DNA of 8,030 nt, taken from positions 1-8,030 of the forward strand of contig JAFMSC010000176.1 of NCBI GenBank assembly GCA_017353825.1. The letters are read 5' to 3'. Each line of letters begins with the position of its first letter. Positions within the stretch are counted from its first letter, which is position 1. Below the pieces are notes generated by a model, which worked only from the letters and a program-made list of their open reading frames with translations, ran no database searches and had not been told where the DNA came from. A program made the position numbers and the translations under genes. Source of the DNA: Hyphomicrobiaceae bacterium. GTDB lineage: Bacteria > Pseudomonadota > Alphaproteobacteria > Rhizobiales > Hyphomicrobiaceae. Below are positions 4,668 through 8,030 of the stretch, in pieces.

Positions 4668-7292
4668 ATGTCCTCCACGAAGGCGAGCGAACGCTACAAC
4701 GCACCCGTGCGTGAGAAGCACTGGCAGAAGGTGTGGGAGGAGCGCGGCACCTTCCGGACCGAGGAGAGAAGCAGGAAGCCGAAGCGCTATCAGCTTGAGA
4801 TGTTCCCCTATCCATCGGGGCGCATCCATATGGGACACGTTCGCAACTACACCCTGGGCGACGTGATCGCCCGCTACATGCGCGCCAAGGGCTACAACGT
4901 GCTGCACCCCATGGGCTGGGACGCCTTCGGCCTGCCCGCGGAGAACGCCGCCATCGAGCGCAAGGTCCACCCAGCCAAGTGGACCTACGAGAATATCGAC
5001 ACCATGCGGGCGCAGCTCAAGGCCATGGGGCTGTCGCTGGACTGGAGCCGGGAGTTCGCCACCTGCGATCCCAACTACTACGTGCACCAGCAGCGGCTGT
5101 TCCTGGATTTCCTGAAGAAGAAGCTGGCCTACCGCGGGCCGGCCAAGGTCAACTGGGATCCGGTGGACCAGACCGTGCTCGCCAACGAGCAAGTGATCGA
5201 CGGGCGCGGCTGGCGCTCCGGCGCTGCCGTGGAGCAGCGCGAGCTGACGCAGTGGTTCTTCAAGATCACGGCCTACGCCGATGAGCTGCTCCGCGCGCTT
5301 GACGGTTTCGGCGGCAAATGGCCGGATTTCGTTCGCACCCAACAGCGCAACTGGATCGGCAGGTCCAGCGGTGCCAGCATGAAGTTCGCGCTCGAAGGCG
5401 GCAAGCTGCCGAAGAAGCTGGCCACCCTGGAGGTCTTCACGACGCGCCACGACACGATCTTCGGCGCCTCCTTCATGGCCATCTCGCCCGAGCACCCGCT
5501 CAGCACCCACCTCGCCGCCAAGAACAAGGATCTAGCGGCCTTCATCGAGGAGTGCCGCAAGATCGGCACCAGCGAGGAGGCGCTGGCCAAGGCCGAGAAG
5601 AAGGGCTTCGACACCGGCATCCTCGCCGTGCACCCGTTCGAGCCGGACGTGAAGCTGCCCGTCTATGTGGCCAATTTCATCGTCATGGGCTACGGCACCG
5701 GCGCCATCTTCGGCTGCCCCGCACACGACCAGCGCGACCTCGATTTCGCCCGCAAGTACGGCCGCCCCGTGATCCCCGTGGTGCTACCGCCGGGGGCCGA
5801 CCGCGCCACGTTTGCGATCAGCGATGAGGCCTACGATGGCGACGGCACGCTGATCAACTCGAAGTTCCTCGACGGGCTCGGCATCGAGGCGGCCAAGGAC
5901 AAGATCGCGAGCCTGCTGGAAGAGCGAGGCATTGGCGCGCGCAAGGTCAACTACCGCCTACGTGACTGGCTGATCTCGCGCCAGCGCTACTGGGGCTGCC
6001 CGATTCCCGTCATCCACTGCGAAACGGACGGCATCGTGCCGGTGCCCCTCGACCAGCTGCCGGTGACGCTGCCGAAGGATGTGGCCTTCGACAAGCCGGG
6101 CAACCCGCTCGACCACCACCCCACCTGGAAGCACGTCACGTGCCCCAAGTGCGGGCAGCCGGCCGTGCGCGAGACCGATACCATGGACACCTTCGTGGAC
6201 AGCTCCTGGTACCAGTTCCGCTACACCGCTCCCAAGGCCAAGACGCCCACCGACAAGAGAGCCCTGCAATACTGGGTGCCGGTGGACCAGTATATCGGCG
6301 GCAAGGAGCACGCGGTGCTGCACCTGCTCTACGCCCGCTTCTTCACCCGCGGAATGAAGGCCACCCGGCACGTCGCCATCGACGAGCCGTTCGCGTCCGT
6401 GTTCACGCAAGGCATCGTCGTGCACGAAACCTACCAGAGCGAGAACGGTGACTGGCTGATGCCCTCAGAGGTGAGGATCGAAGGCGAGGGAGCGCAGCGC
6501 AAGGCCACGTCCATCGCCACCGGCCGCCCGGTGACGATCGGGCCGATCGAAAAGATGTCCAAATCCAGGAAGAACGTGGTGGACCCCGACGACATCATCG
6601 CCCACTACGGCGCCGACACGGCGCGGCTGTTCATCGTCTCCGACAGCCCGCCGGACCGCGACATCACCTGGACCGAGGCCAGCGTCGCTGGTGCCGGCCG
6701 GCAGATCCAGCGCATCTCGCGCCTGATCGACCAGGTTGCGGAGCGGCGCGCGCCGAAGCCCAACGGGTCGCCGCCCAGCCTGGGGCCGGAGGCTGAGGAG
6801 CTGCGCCGAACCGCTCACAAGGCACTGAACACTGTTAGCCAGAGCATCGAGGGCCTGCGCTACAACGTCGGCGTTGCCCAGATCTACGAGCTCACCCACG
6901 CCATCCAGGCAGCATTGGACAAGTCCGTTGATAAGTCGGGGGACGGCCTCGATTGGGCGATCCGGGAGGCCGCCGAGTTGCTGGTGCAGCTGGTGGGTCC
7001 GATGGTGCCGCATCTGGCAGAGGATTGCTGGGAGCGGCTTGGATACAACACTCTGCTGGCCGATCAGCCCTGGCCCGAGCCCGACCCGGCGTTGCTCGTT
7101 GACGATCAGATTACGATTGCCGTACAGGTAAATGGCAAGAGGCGCGATGAGCTCATCATTTCCCGCTCTGCGTCCAAGGCCGACATCGAGGCGGCGGCGC
7201 TCAAACTGGAAAGCGTCACGCGGGCCTTGCAGGGGAAGCCGGTGACGAGGGTCATTGTCGTACCGCAGAGGATCGTCAATGTCGTCGCATGA
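4668..7292 (+). CDS. leuS: Leucyl-tRNA synthetase
   Basis: This cytoplasmic class I synthetase joins leucine to tRNA-Leu using ATP. Its 874 residues are the usual length and it appears complete. The HIGH box is HMGH at 54-57 inside PYPSGRIHMGHVRNYTLGD, and the KMSKS loop is at 629-633. The CP1 editing domain, which removes mischarged amino acids, is present: TRHDTIFGASF from Thr259 and GCPAHDQRD with Asp354, the position of the conserved editing Asp (Asp345 in E. coli). SRQRYWGCPIP follows Asp433-Trp434. A CPKCG pair and TDTMDTFVDSSWY lie near residue 490-515, then GGKEH at 544-548. The anticodon-binding and C-terminal domains run to the end, IVNVVA. The ATG at 4668 gives the normal N-terminus ASERYNAPVREKHWQK; AGAGA 7 bases upstream is a weak ribosome site. 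It overlaps lptE by 14 bases and is probably co-transcribed with it. Confidence 0.98.
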   Translation: MSSTKASERYNAPVREKHWQKVWEERGTFRTEERSRKPKRYQLEMFPYPSGRIHMGHVRNYTLGDVIARYMRAKGYNVLHPMGWDAFGLPAENAAIERKVHPAKWTYENIDTMRAQLKAMGLSLDWSREFATCDPNYYVHQQRLFLDFLKKKLAYRGPAKVNWDPVDQTVLANEQVIDGRGWRSGAAVEQRELTQWFFKITAYADELLRALDGFGGKWPDFVRTQQRNWIGRSSGASMKFALEGGKLPKKLATLEVFTTRHDTIFGASFMAISPEHPLSTHLAAKNKDLAAFIEECRKIGTSEEALAKAEKKGFDTGILAVHPFEPDVKLPVYVANFIVMGYGTGAIFGCPAHDQRDLDFARKYGRPVIPVVLPPGADRATFAISDEAYDGDGTLINSKFLDGLGIEAAKDKIASLLEERGIGARKVNYRLRDWLISRQRYWGCPIPVIHCETDGIVPVPLDQLPVTLPKDVAFDKPGNPLDHHPTWKHVTCPKCGQPAVRETDTMDTFVDSSWYQFRYTAPKAKTPTDKRALQYWVPVDQYIGGKEHAVLHLLYARFFTRGMKATRHVAIDEPFASVFTQGIVVHETYQSENGDWLMPSEVRIEGEGAQRKATSIATGRPVTIGPIEKMSKSRKNVVDPDDIIAHYGADTARLFIVSDSPPDRDITWTEASVAGAGRQIQRISRLIDQVAERRAPKPNGSPPSLGPEAEELRRTAHKALNTVSQSIEGLRYNVGVAQIYELTHAIQAALDKSVDKSGDGLDWAIREAAELLVQLVGPMVPHLAEDCWERLGYNTLLADQPWPEPDPALLVDDQITIAVQVNGKRRDELIISRSASKADIEAAALKLESVTRALQGKPVTRVIVVPQRIVNVVA

Positions 7293-7839
7293 CAGCGATC
7301 GGGCTTTCGCCGGGACGTCGCGATGGCTTGCCCGGTGCGGCGGGCCGGTTGTGCTTTTAATGGCGGCGGCTCTGACAGGGTGCGGCGATGTGAGCTTGCG
7401 TCCCCTCTACGGGTCGTCGGCCAGCGGCGCGCTGGTCACCGACCGCCTGAAGGAGGTGGACTTCGCGCCGATCCCGGGCCGCGTGGGGCAGCGAATCCGC
7501 AATGAGCTGGTGTTTCAGAGCACGGGTGGTGGCAACGCTTTGCCGCCACAATACCGCTTTGAGGTTGTGCTACAGGAGAACGTTAGGTCCGAACTGGTCG
7601 ATATCAAGGGCAACGTCGGCGGCGCCGTCTACTTCGTGCAGGCCTCGTTCCGGCTGATCGATCCCAAGACCAAGCAGGTGGTGTTCCAGGGCACCAGCCA
7701 CGCCCAAGCGCCGTTCGAGCGCTTCGAGTCGGTTTACTCCAACGTGCGCGCCCGCGAGGACGCCGAGAACCGCGCCGCCCGCACCATCGCCGACGACCTG
7801 AAGACGCGGCTGGCGGCCTACATGTCCCGCGCGGCGTAG
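7279..7839 (+). CDS. lptE: LPS-assembly outer-membrane lipoprotein LptE
   Basis: The 186-residue product is a lipoprotein: a hydrophobic stretch (about 22-33) ends in the lipobox LTGC with Cys35 as the predicted lipidation site, leaving about 152 residues in the periplasm. The mature start CGDVSLRPLYG matches the family signature (C-G-x-x-RPLYG). The rest has the expected pattern of YRFEVVLQEN, YFVQASFRLID and the Arg-rich C-terminal helix NRAARTIADDLKTRLAAYMS. LptE plugs and assists LptD, the outer-membrane LPS translocon. The ATG at 7279 is chosen over an in-frame TTG at 7255 because it gives a compact signal peptide; it lies inside the last codons of leuS, a 14-base overlap in another frame that suggests translational coupling. 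leuS-lptE order is common in alphaproteobacteria. Family members diverge strongly, so the name rests on lipobox, RPLYG motif, size and position. Confidence 0.92.
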   Translation: MSSHDSDRAFAGTSRWLARCGGPVVLLMAAALTGCGDVSLRPLYGSSASGALVTDRLKEVDFAPIPGRVGQRIRNELVFQSTGGGNALPPQYRFEVVLQENVRSELVDIKGNVGGAVYFVQASFRLIDPKTKQVVFQGTSHAQAPFERFESVYSNVRAREDAENRAARTIADDLKTRLAAYMSRAA

Positions 7840-8030
7840 ATTTGGTGTCAGCCGATGACCGGCTGCGCCGACCCTTGAGGACGAAGCGGTGCTGAACCAC
7901 TGCCGGTCGGGGGTAGAGGTCGCTCGGTTTCTCGCCTCTTTCCACGTCGCGCCCGACTGGGCGTCGCGGCTGTGATCAAACCTGTCTCATCCCCCGTGGA
8001 TAGCCTTGTCTCGTCAGACGCTGCCAGTCT
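7840..8030. other. Region after lptE with no recognisable holA start
   Basis: In many alphaproteobacteria holA (DNA polymerase III delta subunit) begins right after lptE. None of the three plus frames here shows its usual N-terminus, such as the early RFL-ARPDP and VYGPDAGLV blocks. One short frame from GTG 7889 to a stop at 7973-7975 reads GVEVARFLASFHVAPDWASRL; another frame is open from about 7879 to the window end. Neither is recognised. No clear terminator hairpin with a T tract is visible. Confidence 0.35.

Noticed and set aside
4257..5510. 417-codon minus-strand open frame opposite the start of leuS
   Set aside because: It is a shadow of the leuS reading frame in GC-rich DNA; its composition is low-complexity and no family motif is visible.
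7255..7278. TTG at 7255 as start of lptE
   Set aside because: It would add eight residues with no benefit to the signal peptide; ATG at 7279 is the better codon and keeps a short overlap with leuS.
7889..7975. 28-codon GTG-started small gene after lptE
   Set aside because: It is too short, has no good ribosome site and no recognised similarity; described only as part of the region after lptE.
7981..8020. Near-repeat CTGTCTCATC / CTTGTCTCGTC as an insertion-sequence end
   Set aside because: The copies are imperfect, short and direct, with no transposase in view; not enough to call a mobile element.

Overview
The window is GC-rich bacterial chromosome, most likely from an alphaproteobacterium and probably a Hyphomicrobiales (Rhizobiales) relative. 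The reasons are the LON-domain protein followed by a Trm112-family protein at the left edge, the leuS-lptE pair at the right, the look of the proteins, and a GAAC-N7-GAAC repeat of the type used by alphaproteobacterial LexA. The genus cannot be told from the sequence. No tRNA, rRNA, CRISPR array or intact mobile element is visible.

Left part (1-1509, plus strand). The end of a LON substrate-binding-domain protein is followed closely by a Trm112-family protein. Just after the Trm112 stop lies a nested inverted repeat, then a roughly 60-codon remnant of a group II intron reverse transcriptase whose catalytic YADD site is destroyed. Next is an intact gene for a five-helix membrane protein (DUF6622-like). 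A gene-poor stretch (1283-1509) follows.

Middle (1510-3629, minus strand). Two genes form a likely operon read leftwards. The first is a cyclase-family (kynurenine-formamidase-like) metal-dependent hydrolase. The second, 56 bases downstream, is a luciferase-like flavin-dependent monooxygenase. Together they look like part of an uncharacterised catabolic route: the monooxygenase could oxidise a substrate and the cyclase-family enzyme could open or close a ring, amide or lactone. The substrate cannot be read from sequence.

Gap (3630-4667). About 1 kb without a convincing intact gene. Coding-like fragments in changing frames suggest one or more decayed genes. Its right end carries a small palindrome, an exact match to the alphaproteobacterial LexA core, a TTGACC promoter-like element and a short hairpin, all before leuS.

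Right part (4668-8030, plus strand). leuS, complete leucyl-tRNA synthetase, overlaps by 14 bases with lptE, the outer-membrane lipoprotein of LPS export. In many alphaproteobacteria holA (DNA polymerase III delta) follows lptE. The 191 bases visible after lptE show no recognisable holA start, so this order may be broken here.

No complete new system is demonstrated. The leads most worth checking are the LexA-like box near leuS, the cyclase/flavin-monooxygenase pair, the intron remnant and the decayed gap.
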